Positions 38,300 to 52,275 of a DNA stretch of 64,000 nt are shown here, one piece after another. This DNA is from Gammaproteobacteria bacterium RIFCSPHIGHO2_02_FULL_42_43 (GTDB taxonomy: Bacteria; Pseudomonadota; Gammaproteobacteria; Coxiellales; Coxiellaceae): positions 1-64,000 of the forward strand of contig MGXR01000004.1 in the NCBI GenBank assembly GCA_001801425.1, given 5' to 3'. The notes under the pieces are model-generated. The model had not been told where the DNA came from. It did no database searches and was given only the letters and a program-made list of their open reading frames with translations. Numbering within the stretch: position 1 is the first letter of the stretch; the number at the start of each line of letters is the position of its first letter. The position numbers and the translations under genes were made by a program.

Positions 38300-39304
38300 A
38301 TGCATATCGAAAAAAATAAATCATTGCGGCCACACAATACATTTAATGTGGATGTACAAGCCAGGCATTTTGTCACGATTACTTCTACCGATGCGCTGAA
38401 AATCCTGCTCGATGATACGTGTTTTTGCGACACACCGAAACTGATATTGGGCGAAGGAAGCAACCTCTTATTCACCCGTGATTTTGAGGGTTTGGTGATC
38501 CACAACCAAATTAAGGGTATTGAGAAAATAAATGAGGACGATGAATATGTTTGGATTAAAGCGGCAGCCGGTGAAAATTGGCATCAATTAGTTTTATATT
38601 GCATACAAAATAATTATGCGGGCATTGAAAATTTATCCTTAATTCCAGGTACAGTCGGTGCTGCCCCCGTTCAAAATATCGGTGCTTACGGTGTGGAATT
38701 AAAAGAGGTTTTGGAATGTGTTGATGCAATTGATCTTGACAATAATACGTCGTGCATATTTCATAACACTGATTGTGAATTGCATTATCGCGACAGCATT
38801 TTTAAAAATCAATTAAAAAATAAAATGTGTATCACACATGTGACATTGCGACTCAATAAAAATCCTGTTTTTCACACAACGTATGGCGATATTCAAAAAG
38901 AATTACGCGACGAAACAATGACAATTAAAACCATCAGCGATGCCATCATTCGCATTCGTCAATCAAAATTACCGGATCCCAAAAAAATTCCCAATGCAGG
39001 CAGTTTTTTTAGAAATCCGGTGATCACAAAAAAAATATTAACTGATATTCAAAAACAATTTTTTAAAGTGCCGCATTTTCCAATTGATGATGATTACGTT
39101 AAAATTCCTGCAGCGTGGCTCATCGAACAATGCGGATTAAAAGGAAAACGGTGCGGCAATGTAGGCGTGCACCAACATCAAGCATTGGTGCTCGTCAATT
39201 ATGGGCATGATGGCAGCGCCATTCAAAAACTCGCCGATGAAATACGACAAACAGTGCACGAACGCTTTCACGTGTTATTGAATACGGAAGTGAACGTCTG
39301 TTAA
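38300..39304 (+). CDS. murB: UDP-N-acetylmuramate dehydrogenase
   Basis: MurB reduces UDP-N-acetylenolpyruvylglucosamine for peptidoglycan. The 334-aa FAD enzyme has the N-terminal NTFNVDVQA, GEGSNLLFT, LSLIPGTVGAAPVQNIGAYGVE and a C-terminal PNAGSFFRNP with the catalytic Ser. It is type I (with the extra domain-III loop), as in E. coli. The next gene, 32 bp downstream, is unrelated. Confidence 0.96.
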   Translation: MHIEKNKSLRPHNTFNVDVQARHFVTITSTDALKILLDDTCFCDTPKLILGEGSNLLFTRDFEGLVIHNQIKGIEKINEDDEYVWIKAAAGENWHQLVLYCIQNNYAGIENLSLIPGTVGAAPVQNIGAYGVELKEVLECVDAIDLDNNTSCIFHNTDCELHYRDSIFKNQLKNKMCITHVTLRLNKNPVFHTTYGDIQKELRDETMTIKTISDAIIRIRQSKLPDPKKIPNAGSFFRNPVITKKILTDIQKQFFKVPHFPIDDDYVKIPAAWLIEQCGLKGKRCGNVGVHQHQALVLVNYGHDGSAIQKLADEIRQTVHERFHVLLNTEVNVC

Positions 39305-39336
39305 CATTAGGTAGTATGGCACAAGGAGATTCTACT

Positions 39337-39729
39337 ATGTTTTCCGCATCCATCCCCGGCGCAGTCGGTGAGTTTGTAATTTCTAAAGTGATATCGAATG
39401 GTCTGCAAGCTGCGATTAACACGGTGGTACAACCCACGCAGTTAGCACTCGACGGCGCAACCTACATGGTAACTTATCTTGGCACTGTACTCATCGTGTC
39501 TACCATCAAATTGGCCGCTTCTGGAACATGGTATCTTGCGCAATGCACAGGCTCCGGTGTTTATTATCTCGCGCAAAAAACAACGACAGGGGGTTATCAA
39601 TTTTTTCGCGCGCCACAAAATCTAAAATCAGAAGAATGGGATTTGGCAGATGCGCCGTTAGCAATTAAATCGACAAACCAAACAGAACCTACTGAAAACA
39701 CAACCAGCCCGCAAGCGGTAATGCCTTGA
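39337..39729 (+). CDS. Hypothetical small protein
   Basis: From the ATG at 39337, which has AAGGAG at an ideal distance, this is 130 aa; an in-frame ATG at 39316 contains the Shine-Dalgarno within it and is rejected. A central hydrophobic stretch (YMVTYLGTVLIVSTIKLAAS) is one likely membrane helix. Tyr/Gln/Thr-rich sequence follows, and the end is polar (NQTEPTENTTSPQAVMP). No family is recognised. It is co-directional with murB. Its Thr/Pro/Glu tail is similar in style to the protein at 29998. Confidence 0.65.
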   Translation: MFSASIPGAVGEFVISKVISNGLQAAINTVVQPTQLALDGATYMVTYLGTVLIVSTIKLAASGTWYLAQCTGSGVYYLAQKTTTGGYQFFRAPQNLKSEEWDLADAPLAIKSTNQTEPTENTTSPQAVMP

Positions 39730-39766
39730 GACACTCAAACAATTTCTTAAAAAAAATGGGGCACGT

Positions 39767-39791
39767 CGTCCCGCGACTTGATCGCGGGATC
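39767..39791. repeat. GC-rich hairpin between convergent genes
   Basis: TCCCGCGA and TCGCGGGA (39769-39776 and 39782-39789) pair as a perfect 8-bp stem with a 5-base loop CTTGA; the context reads CGTCGTCCCGCGACTTG. Very similar hairpin units are scattered in many intracellular proteobacterial genomes, a comparison from memory. It lies between the genes at 39337 and 39800 and could act as a terminator for either, although no T tract is present. Confidence 0.7.
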
Positions 39792-39799
39792 CACGGAAA

Positions 39800-41614
39800 T
39801 TACTCCGACAACCGCAACCACTCTTTCTCTTTCGCCTCAATTGCAGCACGTAAAGATTTTTTTTCTTGTGATAATTCGCTCAATTTTTCTTTTTGAGTCG
39901 CGTGATACACATCAGGATCAGCTAACGCTTCCTCAATCTTTGCTAATTTTTTTTCAAACGTTGCAATGTCACGCTCAATTTGAAGAATTAATTTTTTATT
40001 TTCTTTGGAAATAATTGTTTGATTTTCTTTTTTATTGTTAGAAGTTGGCGTATTGGCTAATTGCGACGCCTCATAATCCGCTAATGTGCCATCATACATT
40101 TTTACTGTGCCGTGATTTACCATCCATAAAGCATCAACACAACATTCAATAAAATAACGATCGTGCGAAACCAACAATAAGGCGCCAGTAAAATCTTCTA
40201 ACGCTAAAATAAGCGCTTCGCGAATATGCATATCTAGATGATTGGTCGGTTCATCGAGTAACAACACGTTGGGCTTGCTCCAAATTAATAATGCCAGTGC
40301 CAAACGTGCTTTTTCACCACCCGAAAAAACAGATACTTTTTCAAATACACGATCATTGCTAAATCCAAATCGCCCTAAAAATCCGCGCGCTTGTGTTTCT
40401 GCAATATCAGGATAACGCTCTTTGAAATGGAAAAGCGGTGTTTCATCCAGTTGCAACATATCGACCTGGTCTTGTGAAAAATATCCAATATTCGTTTGAG
40501 AGTGAAACGTGATGTCGCCGCTGACCACCGATAATTTTTGTGCGACAGTTTTTAATAAGGTGGATTTTCCGCTGCCATTCACACCAATCACACCAATGCG
40601 ATCCCCTTCACTCAAATTCAAACTCACGTTCTTTAAAATAATTTTATCGTCATAACCACAATTGGCGCGAATGGAAATGGTAGGGTAACCCGTTGGTTTC
40701 GGTTCAAAAAATTCAAATGAAATGTTCGCTTCTTCTTGCCAATCTGTCGTCACTTGTAATTTTTCCATCGCTTTTAAGCGGCTTTGCGCTTGCTTCGCTT
40801 TCGAGGCTTTCGCGCGAAAACGATCAACGAATTTTTGCAAATGCGCGCGTTTTTTTAAAATTTTAGTATTCATTTTTTCTTGCAGCAACAAAAAATCTGA
40901 GAATTGTTTTGCAAATGAAGAATAATTACCCTGATATAATTTTAATTGAAGATTCGCCAATTGAATCGTGTGTGTCGTGACTTCATCTAAAAAATAACGA
41001 TCGTGGGAGATAATAATGCATGTACCTTTGTATTCCTTTGTCCATTGTGTGAGCCACGCAATACTTTCTAAATCCAAATGATTGGTTGGTTCATCTAGCA
41101 GCAATAAATCTGCCTTTGACATTAATACGCGCGCCAATTGCAAACGCATTTGCCAACCACCTGAAAAAGATTTAACGGGCTTTTCAAATTCTTCATCTGA
41201 GAATCCCAATCCTTTTAAAATAACGGCAACACGTGCATCAATGCGATAACCATCGATGGCATCGAGTTCGGCATAGTAATTACCGAGCGCAATACCATCA
41301 TTTTCTTTTTCTGCTACCGCAATTTTTTCTTGCAATGCAATCCATTCAGTATCACCTGCACGCGCATACGCAAATGCCAATTCGTTAGTATCCGGTAATT
41401 CTTGCGCCAAATGTGAAATGCGCCATGTACTCGGAATCGAAAAATCACCTTGATCTTCGTGTATTTCACGCATGATTAATTTTAGAAGTGATGTCTTGCC
41501 TGTGCCATTTCTACCGATTAATCCCGCTTTATATCCAACATCCAGACGCAGCGACGCTTCTTCAAATAATAATTTTGTCCCGCGGCGAAGTGTGATGTTA
41601 TTTATTTGAAGCAT
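39800..41614 (-). CDS. yheS: ABC-F family ATPase, YheS-like
   Basis: This 604-aa protein has two ABC modules without membrane parts: Walker A GRNGTGKTSLL and GVNGSGKSTLL, signatures FSGGWQMRL and FSGGEKARL, and Walker B LLLLDEPTNHLD twice. The linker RFRAKASKAKQAQSRLKAMEKL is typical of the YheS branch. ABC-F proteins act on the ribosome; YheS's exact role is less certain. A coiled-coil C-terminal tail (from about 530, IERDIATFEKKLAKIEEALA) is visible. Confidence 0.92.
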   Translation of the reverse strand: MLQINNITLRRGTKLLFEEASLRLDVGYKAGLIGRNGTGKTSLLKLIMREIHEDQGDFSIPSTWRISHLAQELPDTNELAFAYARAGDTEWIALQEKIAVAEKENDGIALGNYYAELDAIDGYRIDARVAVILKGLGFSDEEFEKPVKSFSGGWQMRLQLARVLMSKADLLLLDEPTNHLDLESIAWLTQWTKEYKGTCIIISHDRYFLDEVTTHTIQLANLQLKLYQGNYSSFAKQFSDFLLLQEKMNTKILKKRAHLQKFVDRFRAKASKAKQAQSRLKAMEKLQVTTDWQEEANISFEFFEPKPTGYPTISIRANCGYDDKIILKNVSLNLSEGDRIGVIGVNGSGKSTLLKTVAQKLSVVSGDITFHSQTNIGYFSQDQVDMLQLDETPLFHFKERYPDIAETQARGFLGRFGFSNDRVFEKVSVFSGGEKARLALALLIWSKPNVLLLDEPTNHLDMHIREALILALEDFTGALLLVSHDRYFIECCVDALWMVNHGTVKMYDGTLADYEASQLANTPTSNNKKENQTIISKENKKLILQIERDIATFEKKLAKIEEALADPDVYHATQKEKLSELSQEKKSLRAAIEAKEKEWLRLSE

Positions 41615-41642
41615 AATAAAGTTATCTGTTGGTGCTATACTG

Positions 41643-41722
41643 CTCGCACTTGCTCCATGTTGCTACGCAACATTTCGCGCGTGCTTCTTAGGCCCTATTT
41701 AAAATCTCGCACTTGAAATAGG
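41643..41722. repeat. Intergenic hairpin repeat unit
   Basis: The unit reads CGCACTTGCTCC, then the hairpin ATGTTGC-TAC-GCAACAT, then CGCGCGTGCTTCT. In the ribosomal cluster the same position of the unit holds GATTTGC-TTC-GCAAATC, so the stem changed with compensating bases. Next to it CCTATTT (41694-41700) and AAATAGG (41716-41722) form another inverted repeat downstream of the GH81 gene. No ORF is present. Confidence 0.75.
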
Positions 41723-41737
41723 ATATTATTGAATTTC

Positions 41738-46249
<4,512 letters not shown>

Positions 46250-46549
46250 GTTCTTGCTCTCAAGCAAAAACCACTTTACTGCCTTGGCAATCCAAGCATG
46301 ATTGAAAGTGACGGTTTGGTATCGCCTTCAAAGTCCTTGGTTAAGGATAATAAGCTATTTCCCCTCCTCGGTTGAAATTATAGTACTTTCAAATAGGGGG
46401 TTACTCAACAGAAAATTTTTTGGATTCAGTGGGTTGTGAAACTCCTGAAATTATCCGTTAAAATATAAAGGTATATATTATCACATTGTAGTAAAATATA
46501 AATGTATTTTTTGTCAATAAAAGCCTTTCGTTCTAAGCGCCTGGCGCGA
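46250..46549. other. 300-bp upstream region of the GH81 gene
   Basis: This is a gene-free stretch between the GH81 start and the stop of the dihydrouridine synthase gene. It is AT-rich at 46430-46530. TTGACA on the minus strand (46512-46517) is a possible -35 but has no good -10 at the right distance. CAAATAGGGGG and CCCCTCCTCGG flank each other loosely. Nothing else is recognised, and no small ORF with a ribosome site was seen. Confidence 0.4.
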
Positions 46550-47518
46550 CTACGCAAAACAATCCTGCACCATTTTTTCAAGAAACCGAAAAGAATCAAT
46601 TTCGTATAATTGAGACAAAAATTCATTTTTATTTTTAATATTTCGTGCGTAATATTTTCCCAATTTGCGTGATTGAAAAATCGCATTGCGTTCGCCATCC
46701 AATGCAATTAATCCACTGACATGCTGCAAAAATAATTTTCCCACTTCAGATAATGTTGGTGCTTGAAATGATTTTCCCGCTAATTCGCAGGCGATTTGTT
46801 GAAACAACCAGGGTTGCCCAACACTTGCTCTGCCAATCATAAATCCCGCGCACTGTGTGTTTTCAAAAAAAATATTGAGATCTTTTGCATTATTGATATC
46901 ACCATTTCCAATCACAGGAATTTTCACAGAAGCAACTACATTGGCAATGGCTTCAAATTGACATGCGATATCATAATCATGCGTCCAATGTCGGCCGTGA
47001 ATAATAATGGCGTTGGCGCCCGCTTCTTCTAACATTTTTGCAACACTGACTTCACAAAATTCACCGTGTCCCGCATCGATTCGCATTTTCACGGTGATTG
47101 GCGTTATATCATCCCGTTTCATCGCTTTAATTAGTTGCGATAATTTTTTTTCATCCGCTAATAATTGGCTACCGCATCCTTTTTTTCGAATCTTAGGCTG
47201 CGGACATCCACAATTTAAATCCAAAATATCCGCTTTATTTTTTATTGCATACTCACTCGCGCGTGCGAGCACATCCGGCTTATTACTCGATAATTGCCAA
47301 CATAAATTTTTTTCAATTGGGGCGCGTGATTGATATCGCGGACTACGATCACTGTCGTTTGCAATATGCAGCGCCGACAACATTTCAGTGCAACAATACG
47401 CAACAGAACCAAATTGACAGACTAATTCACGAAAAGGCGCACAACTGACGCCTGCTAATGGCGCTTGAATTAAATTGCTGTCAAACGTTTTTTTTCCGAT
47501 CATTAAAGGCGTTAGCAT
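46550..47518 (-). CDS. tRNA-dihydrouridine synthase family protein
   Basis: This 322-aa FMN-dependent protein reduces uridine in the tRNA D-loop. LIQAPLAGVSCAPFRELV is the N-terminal FMN motif, LDLNCGCPQPKIRKKGCG holds the catalytic Cys, and VKMRIDAGHG and VIGNGDINN are typical. It is likely of the DusB or DusC branch, which cannot be separated by eye. It lies downstream of the second DUF4143 ATPase on the same strand and upstream of GH81. Confidence 0.92.
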   Translation of the reverse strand: MLTPLMIGKKTFDSNLIQAPLAGVSCAPFRELVCQFGSVAYCCTEMLSALHIANDSDRSPRYQSRAPIEKNLCWQLSSNKPDVLARASEYAIKNKADILDLNCGCPQPKIRKKGCGSQLLADEKKLSQLIKAMKRDDITPITVKMRIDAGHGEFCEVSVAKMLEEAGANAIIIHGRHWTHDYDIACQFEAIANVVASVKIPVIGNGDINNAKDLNIFFENTQCAGFMIGRASVGQPWLFQQIACELAGKSFQAPTLSEVGKLFLQHVSGLIALDGERNAIFQSRKLGKYYARNIKNKNEFLSQLYEIDSFRFLEKMVQDCFA

Positions 47519-47551
47519 TCAGTTCAAGACCCATCGCTTTTCTATCATTAA

Positions 47552-48733
47552 TCAATTAAAAATATCACCATTCGTTAAAAAATTTTCTAATGTCATCGCA
47601 TTATCACCACCAATCTGCAACAAGCGCGCTGTTGGAAATTTTTTTGAAAATGCAATCAGTCCTGACGCTGATTTCTGTCGGCCACTTTTGACTTCAAGCG
47701 CAATTAATTCGTTATTATTTTCGATAATAAAATCTACTTCATCATTACCATCACGCCAATAATACACTTGCTGCGTAATGGACGCGGGATGATTCATTAA
47801 ATGCGCACCTATCGTCGACTCCACCAACCTTCCCCAATATTCACTATGATGAATGGCTGCTTCGAATGATATCGCATTATTAGCGGAAATTAATGCGGTA
47901 TTTAATGCGAGTAATTTTGGGCTTGATGATCGCCGCATAATTTTTTTTCCATAATATTTTTCAACGCCAGTAATCATTCCTGATCCGCTTAATAATTGTA
48001 AATAGTGCGCAAGCGTTGTTGTATTTCCCGCATCATGTAATTGCCCTAACATTTTTTGATACGATAAAATTTGCCCGGAGTATTCACAACCCAATTGAAA
48101 TAATCGGCGCAATAACGCCGGTTTTTGAATGATATTTAATAACAAAATGTCTCGAGATAATGTGGTTTCAATCAATGAATCGCGAATGTAAGATAACCAA
48201 CGATCCGACTCTTCAATTAGCGGCGCAGAACCCGGATAGCCGCCATAATACACATACTGTTCCAAGCTCCATCCAAATGCATTTTTCATTTCGAGATAAG
48301 ACCAAGGCCGTACGGAAATTAATTCAAATCGTCCTGCCAAACTTTCTGTTAATCCCTGCTGAATTAATAATGGGGCGGATCCTAAAATAATCACCTGGAG
48401 ATTGCGTTGATGTCGCGTGTCTGCATCCCATTCTGCTTTAACGATCGTTGACCATTGTTCAATTTTTTGAATTTCATCAAGAATAAGCAATGCTTTGTGT
48501 GCACCGCTTTTTAATAAAGTGCGCGCTGTTTCCCAGGCAATTTTAATCCACGCGGCATCGGGAATTCCCGGAATATCGGCTGATGCATAGTGATGAGGGA
48601 TACCCGTTGATTTTGCTGCTTGATGTGCCAAAGTGGTTTTACCAGTTTGGCGCGGACCAGCCAACGCCTGAATAAAGCGCCTTTTGTCTTGTATTCGCTT
48701 TATCAACACCTGTTCTTGTTGTCTATAATACAT
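47552..48733 (-). CDS. AAA ATPase with DUF4143-type C-terminus, second copy
   Basis: This 393-aa protein has Walker A GPRQTGKT (26-33), Walker B LLILDE (82-87) and C-terminal E-V-D (about 332) and E-V-K (about 347) residues, the same architecture as the cassette at 4791. Sequence similarity between the two is low outside the motifs, so they are not a recent duplication. The function is unknown; this family is common in accessory regions. It is preceded by two palindromes at 48754-48800, a probable control region, and followed by the Dus gene after 33 bp. Confidence 0.87.
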   Translation of the reverse strand: MYYRQQEQVLIKRIQDKRRFIQALAGPRQTGKTTLAHQAAKSTGIPHHYASADIPGIPDAAWIKIAWETARTLLKSGAHKALLILDEIQKIEQWSTIVKAEWDADTRHQRNLQVIILGSAPLLIQQGLTESLAGRFELISVRPWSYLEMKNAFGWSLEQYVYYGGYPGSAPLIEESDRWLSYIRDSLIETTLSRDILLLNIIQKPALLRRLFQLGCEYSGQILSYQKMLGQLHDAGNTTTLAHYLQLLSGSGMITGVEKYYGKKIMRRSSSPKLLALNTALISANNAISFEAAIHHSEYWGRLVESTIGAHLMNHPASITQQVYYWRDGNDEVDFIIENNNELIALEVKSGRQKSASGLIAFSKKFPTARLLQIGGDNAMTLENFLTNGDIFN

Positions 48734-48753
48734 TATTATTCAACTAGTTACTA

Positions 48754-48800
48754 TTTTACTCAACGGAGTGAGTAAAAATACTCAATCTATTGAGTATTTT
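48754..48800. promoter_or_regulatory. Two adjacent palindromes upstream of the second ATPase
   Basis: TTTTACTC (48754-48761) pairs with GAGTAAAA (48770-48777). AAATACTCAA (48776-48785) pairs with TTGAGTATTT (48790-48799). Both share the core ACTC/GAGT, so they look like two binding sites of one regulator. They begin about 21 bases from the ATG. No consensus promoter is clearly placed. Confidence 0.55.
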
Positions 48801-48857
48801 ATTATCCTGGGTTGCAACAGTCAACCAATCCAGAGACGCGCCCGGCGCGGATACTCG

Positions 48858-49895
48858 TCATTCTTGATTCAAAGAATTAATTATTCTCGGCCCATGATCT
48901 TTGATCATTGATGGTAAAACAAATAAAGTTGAAATTAATTTTTTATAATTATCCTGCGACGATGACATAACCGTGGCTGATAATTTAAATAAACGAGCCA
49001 GCGAAGACAAGATGTAGCAAGATGCGGTGACCATAGCCAGTCGCCTTCCGGTGTCATCATCCAGCAACATCGAAGTGCCGCCAAACATCGCACCTAAAAA
49101 TCCAATGACATCAGCAGCAAATGCAATAAAATTTTGTTCTATTTTTTCGATTTGATGCGGGAGTAATTCGCTGTCGCGTGAGCTCACGCTGTTGATGCTT
49201 GCAATAACCCATTTTTCACGGCGTGTTTGCATGGCGAGCGATGGTTGAGCATCATCAAAGTTGCATGTTTTTCTATGTTTCAGTAGGTACTCAGTATATA
49301 AATTATATTGATCATCTTGCATCGTTAATTTATAACGCGCACGAAAAAAAGAATAGGCTTCGATCATGGCATTTAACAACAAACCGCCTCCGAAAGCGAA
49401 ATTACTGAAAGCCAGTGTTAGCGGTGAACCCAATGTATCATTGGAATTCAAAATAACTGGAACACCTTTTTCATGCGCGGCTTTTGAAGATGAAATTAAT
49501 GCAAGCAGCGTTGCCATCGGTAAAATAAAACCAAAATAAATCGCAATCGTGATGAACATGGCCCATTTGATATTGGGATGCAAAATAGATTTTTTCGCAT
49601 CGCTATAAAATTTTGGCAAACTAAATAATGCGCGCGCCACATCTAGCCCATTCCATACCAAACTACACAAAAGCAACGGTAAAAATCCTTGCGCATCGTT
49701 AAATCCGCCACGCGTTGTGCAAGCCAAAATAGAAAGGCTGCTGGGAATAGAAAAGTAGCCATCGACAAGTGCGTCAAGCGTTAAAATTTTAGTGAGCTGG
49801 GGAAAAAAATTCTGGAATCGACGAAAGACGGATGAGTCTGCTGGAATAAATGCGCCGGTTTCATCAGCGACGCCATCATTTTCTACTACTGCCAT
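48858..49895 (-). CDS. Hypothetical polytopic membrane protein
   Basis: This 345-aa protein has about five or six hydrophobic segments, for example FLPLLLCSLVWNGLDVARAL, WAMFITIAIYFGFILPMATL, PLTLAFSNFAFGGGLLLNAM, FIAFAADVIGFLGAMFGG and MVTASCYILSSLARLF. A polar central loop contains KTCNFDDAQPSLAMQTRREK. The N-terminus is acidic, with no signal peptide. No family is recognised. The start is preceded by CGGAG, which belongs to the intergenic repeat starting at 49896, so the repeat supplies its ribosome binding site. It might be an integral-membrane effector, with no direct proof. Confidence 0.68.
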   Translation of the reverse strand: MAVVENDGVADETGAFIPADSSVFRRFQNFFPQLTKILTLDALVDGYFSIPSSLSILACTTRGGFNDAQGFLPLLLCSLVWNGLDVARALFSLPKFYSDAKKSILHPNIKWAMFITIAIYFGFILPMATLLALISSSKAAHEKGVPVILNSNDTLGSPLTLAFSNFAFGGGLLLNAMIEAYSFFRARYKLTMQDDQYNLYTEYLLKHRKTCNFDDAQPSLAMQTRREKWVIASINSVSSRDSELLPHQIEKIEQNFIAFAADVIGFLGAMFGGTSMLLDDDTGRRLAMVTASCYILSSLARLFKLSATVMSSSQDNYKKLISTLFVLPSMIKDHGPRIINSLNQE

Positions 49896-49975
49896 CGCAC
49901 TTGCTCCGTAAATAAAAATGATTTGCTTCGCAAATCTCGCTTGCTAACGCGCGCGGCTCCTTGCGATATACGCGT
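49896..49975. repeat. Hairpin repeat unit between the membrane gene and rplQ
   Basis: The unit reads CGCACTTGCTCCG, then AAATGATTTGCTTCGCAAAT with the hairpin GATTTGC-TTC-GCAAATC, then CGCTTGCTAACGCGCGCGG. The same order occurs at 58931-58990 and at 63942-64000. On the minus strand CGGAGCAAGTGCG stands directly before the ATG at 49895. The rest of the spacer to 50072 shows only partial copies such as CGCGTGCTTCTACG. Confidence 0.8.
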
Positions 49976-50072
49976 GCTTCTACGTCAAATTCAGCGCAAG
50001 CGTAGCACAAAGACGCTGCCCGCACAGTCGAAATGGTGATTTTAATGGGGGGTTAAGGTGCAGCTTTTGTTA

Positions 50073-50429
50073 TTAACGATCGACCATTTCGACAATGGCC
50101 ATCGGTGCGGTATCGCCCGCGCGAAAGCCGCATTTGAGTACACGAACATAGCCACCGGGGCGTTTTACATTGCGTGGCGCTACCGTCGTGAATAAGCGCG
50201 TTACCGCTTCAAGATCACGCAAACGTGAATATGCCAAGCGACGATTTGCAACGCTGTCTTTTTTAGCGAGCGTAATTAAAGGCTCGATATGACGACGCAA
50301 CTCTTTTGCTTTAGGCAAAGTTGTTTTAATCAGCTCGTGTTTTATCAACGACGATGACATGTTGGCAAACATTGCTTTGCGATGCGCTGTGTGGCGACTT
50401 AGCTTTCTTCCAGATTTACGGTGATGCAT
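50073..50429 (-). CDS. rplQ: 50S ribosomal protein L17
   Basis: The 118-aa protein is L17 ([20 protein letters not shown], and RKKGG-like basic end replaced by [14 protein letters not shown]), as in E. coli (127 aa) but shorter at the C-terminus. GGAG lies nine bases ahead of the ATG. It closes the alpha-operon segment; the cluster reads rpsM-rpsK-rpsD-rpoA-rplQ. Confidence 0.97.
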   Translation of the reverse strand: MHHRKSGRKLSRHTAHRKAMFANMSSSLIKHELIKTTLPKAKELRRHIEPLITLAKKDSVANRRLAYSRLRDLEAVTRLFTTVAPRNVKRPGGYVRVLKCGFRAGDTAPMAIVEMVDR

Positions 50430-50448
50430 GTTTGCAGCTCCAAATTAT

Positions 50449-50553
50449 TACGCACTTGCTTCGCTTACGCTTCGCGCGTGCTTCTATAAAATTTCACGCA
50501 CTCGCTGTCGCGCGTGCTTCTTAATTAAATATCGCTTGCTTACGCGCGCGGCT
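50449..50553. repeat. Three repeat units between rpoA and rplQ
   Basis: Units CGCACTTGCTTCGCTTACGC (50451-50485, ending CGCGCGTGCTTCT), CGCACTCGCTGTCGCGCG (50498-50523, ending TGCTTCT) and CGCTTGCTTACGCGCGCGG (50530-50550) lie in tandem. The spacer is 126 bp where such spacers are usually a few tens of bases. Confidence 0.75.
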
Positions 50554-50555
50554 CC

Positions 50556-51548
50556 TTATTGCGGTTTGTCCTGCAATTCTGCGGGCGGCCAAGAATCTAA
50601 AGCCATGCCCAAGGACAATCCACGTTGAACCAAAACACTTTTAATTTCTAGCAATGATTTTTTTCCAAGATTGGGTGTCTTCAATAAATCTTGTTCGCTG
50701 CGTTGCACTAAATCACCGATGTAATAAATATTTTCTGCTTTTAAACAATTAGCAGCGCGCACCGTCAATTCCAAGTCATCGACAGAGCGCAGTAACATGG
50801 GATCAATGTGTGTTTTGCTTTGTCTTGGTCTTGCAGCAATTTCATGTTGAAGATCCACAAACGCGGACAGTTGTTGTCTTAAAATCGCAGCTGAGAAGCG
50901 AATCGCTTCTTCGGGATCCAACGTACCATTGGTTTCCAAATCAATAATTAATTTATCTAAGTCAGTGCGATTTTCAACACGCGCATTCTCAACTTGATAA
51001 GCAATGCGTTTCACGGGAGAAAAAGACGCGTCCAACACCAACACACCAATGGGGCGCGTGTTTTGATATGCTAATTCACGAACCGATGCAGGTTGATATC
51101 CGCGACCCATCATGATCTTCAGCGTCATTTTGATTTCGCCGTCTTGCGTTAAATTTGCGATGATGTGATCTGGGTTGATGATTTCAACGCCATTTTCCAA
51201 TGAAATATCGCCGGCAGTTACGGGACCTTGGCCTTTTTTGTGTAATGTCAAAGTGATTTCGCTTAAATTATTCAGACGAATCGCAAGCCCTTTCAAATTC
51301 AACATGATGTCGATCACATCTTCGCGAACGCCCTCAAGCGTGCTGTATTCGTGCAGCACGGTATCGATTTGTACTTCAACCACCGCAGCGCCCAACATAG
51401 AAGACAGCAAAATACGACGTAACGCGTTACCCAGCGTATGTCCAAATCCACGTTCGAAAGGTTCAAGCGTAATTTTATGATGCGTTGAAGAAACATTTTG
51501 CACTTGTATCACGTTTGGCGTTAAAAAAGTTTTATAAAGTTCTTGCAT
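50556..51548 (-). CDS. rpoA: RNA polymerase alpha subunit
   Basis: RpoA initiates polymerase assembly and its C-terminal domain contacts UP elements and activators. The 330-aa protein shows the N-terminal domain ([19 protein letters not shown]) and the C-terminal domain ([20 protein letters not shown] and [13 protein letters not shown]). Length and position between rpsD and rplQ are standard. Confidence 0.98.
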   Translation of the reverse strand: MQELYKTFLTPNVIQVQNVSSTHHKITLEPFERGFGHTLGNALRRILLSSMLGAAVVEVQIDTVLHEYSTLEGVREDVIDIMLNLKGLAIRLNNLSEITLTLHKKGQGPVTAGDISLENGVEIINPDHIIANLTQDGEIKMTLKIMMGRGYQPASVRELAYQNTRPIGVLVLDASFSPVKRIAYQVENARVENRTDLDKLIIDLETNGTLDPEEAIRFSAAILRQQLSAFVDLQHEIAARPRQSKTHIDPMLLRSVDDLELTVRAANCLKAENIYYIGDLVQRSEQDLLKTPNLGKKSLLEIKSVLVQRGLSLGMALDSWPPAELQDKPQ

Positions 51549-51581
51549 CGTTAGGGCCTCAATCGTTTTATTGCAGCAGTT

Positions 51582-52202
51582 TTATTTAGAATACAACTCG
51601 ACTACGTAGTTCACTTTAAACTCTGTTGGTAATTGATCTACTTCCGGCAATGCTTTATAGATTCCCGACATTTCTTTAGCATCCACATCTATCCAAGAAA
51701 TTGGCTCGCGTTGCTGCGCCAGATCAATTGCTGCAGCAATACGCAATTGCTTTTTCGATTTTTCGCGAATCGAAATGATGTCGCCCGGTTCTACTGCGCA
51801 AGAAGGGATATTCACCACGTGCCCGTTTACAAGAACTGATTTATGAGAAACCAATTGTCTCGCTTCCGCGCGCGTCACCGCAAAACCCATGCGATACACC
51901 ACATTATCCAAACGCGATTCCAAAATGCGTAACAAATTTTCGCCAGTAGACCCTTTCAAGCGATCCGCTTCTTGATAATACAAACGAAATTTCTTTTCTA
52001 ATACGCCGTAATAACGACGAATCATTTGCTTCATGCGCAATTGCGTTGCGTAGTCAGTCACACGACCACGACGCTGCCAATGCTGGCCAGGTGTGTGATC
52101 AAACTTACATTTCGTTTCGATGTCGCGAATGCCGCTTTTCAAACCTAAATCAGTTTTCTCGCGGCGAGAAAGACGACATTTTGGACCTAAGTATCTTGCC
52201 AT
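51582..52202 (-). CDS. rpsD: 30S ribosomal protein S4
   Basis: The 206-aa protein is S4, which nucleates 30S assembly and in E. coli autoregulates the alpha operon. It begins [19 protein letters not shown] and has the S4 RNA-binding domain [25 protein letters not shown]. The length equals E. coli S4. It lies 33 bp upstream of rpoA. Confidence 0.98.
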   Translation of the reverse strand: MARYLGPKCRLSRREKTDLGLKSGIRDIETKCKFDHTPGQHWQRRGRVTDYATQLRMKQMIRRYYGVLEKKFRLYYQEADRLKGSTGENLLRILESRLDNVVYRMGFAVTRAEARQLVSHKSVLVNGHVVNIPSCAVEPGDIISIREKSKKQLRIAAAIDLAQQREPISWIDVDAKEMSGIYKALPEVDQLPTEFKVNYVVELYSK

Positions 52203-52228
52203 AGTTATAAAACCTTAATGTGCCAAAC

Positions 52229-52266
52229 CTCAACGCACTTGCTCCGCTTCGCTGCGCGCGTGCTTC
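52229..52266. repeat. Hairpin repeat unit between rpsK and rpsD
   Basis: The unit reads CGCACTTGCTCCGCTTCG followed by CTGCGCGCGTGCTTCTG, a shortened copy of the family lacking the GATTTGC hairpin. It occupies half of the 73-bp spacer. Confidence 0.7.
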
Positions 52267-52275
52267 TGTTTTTAT

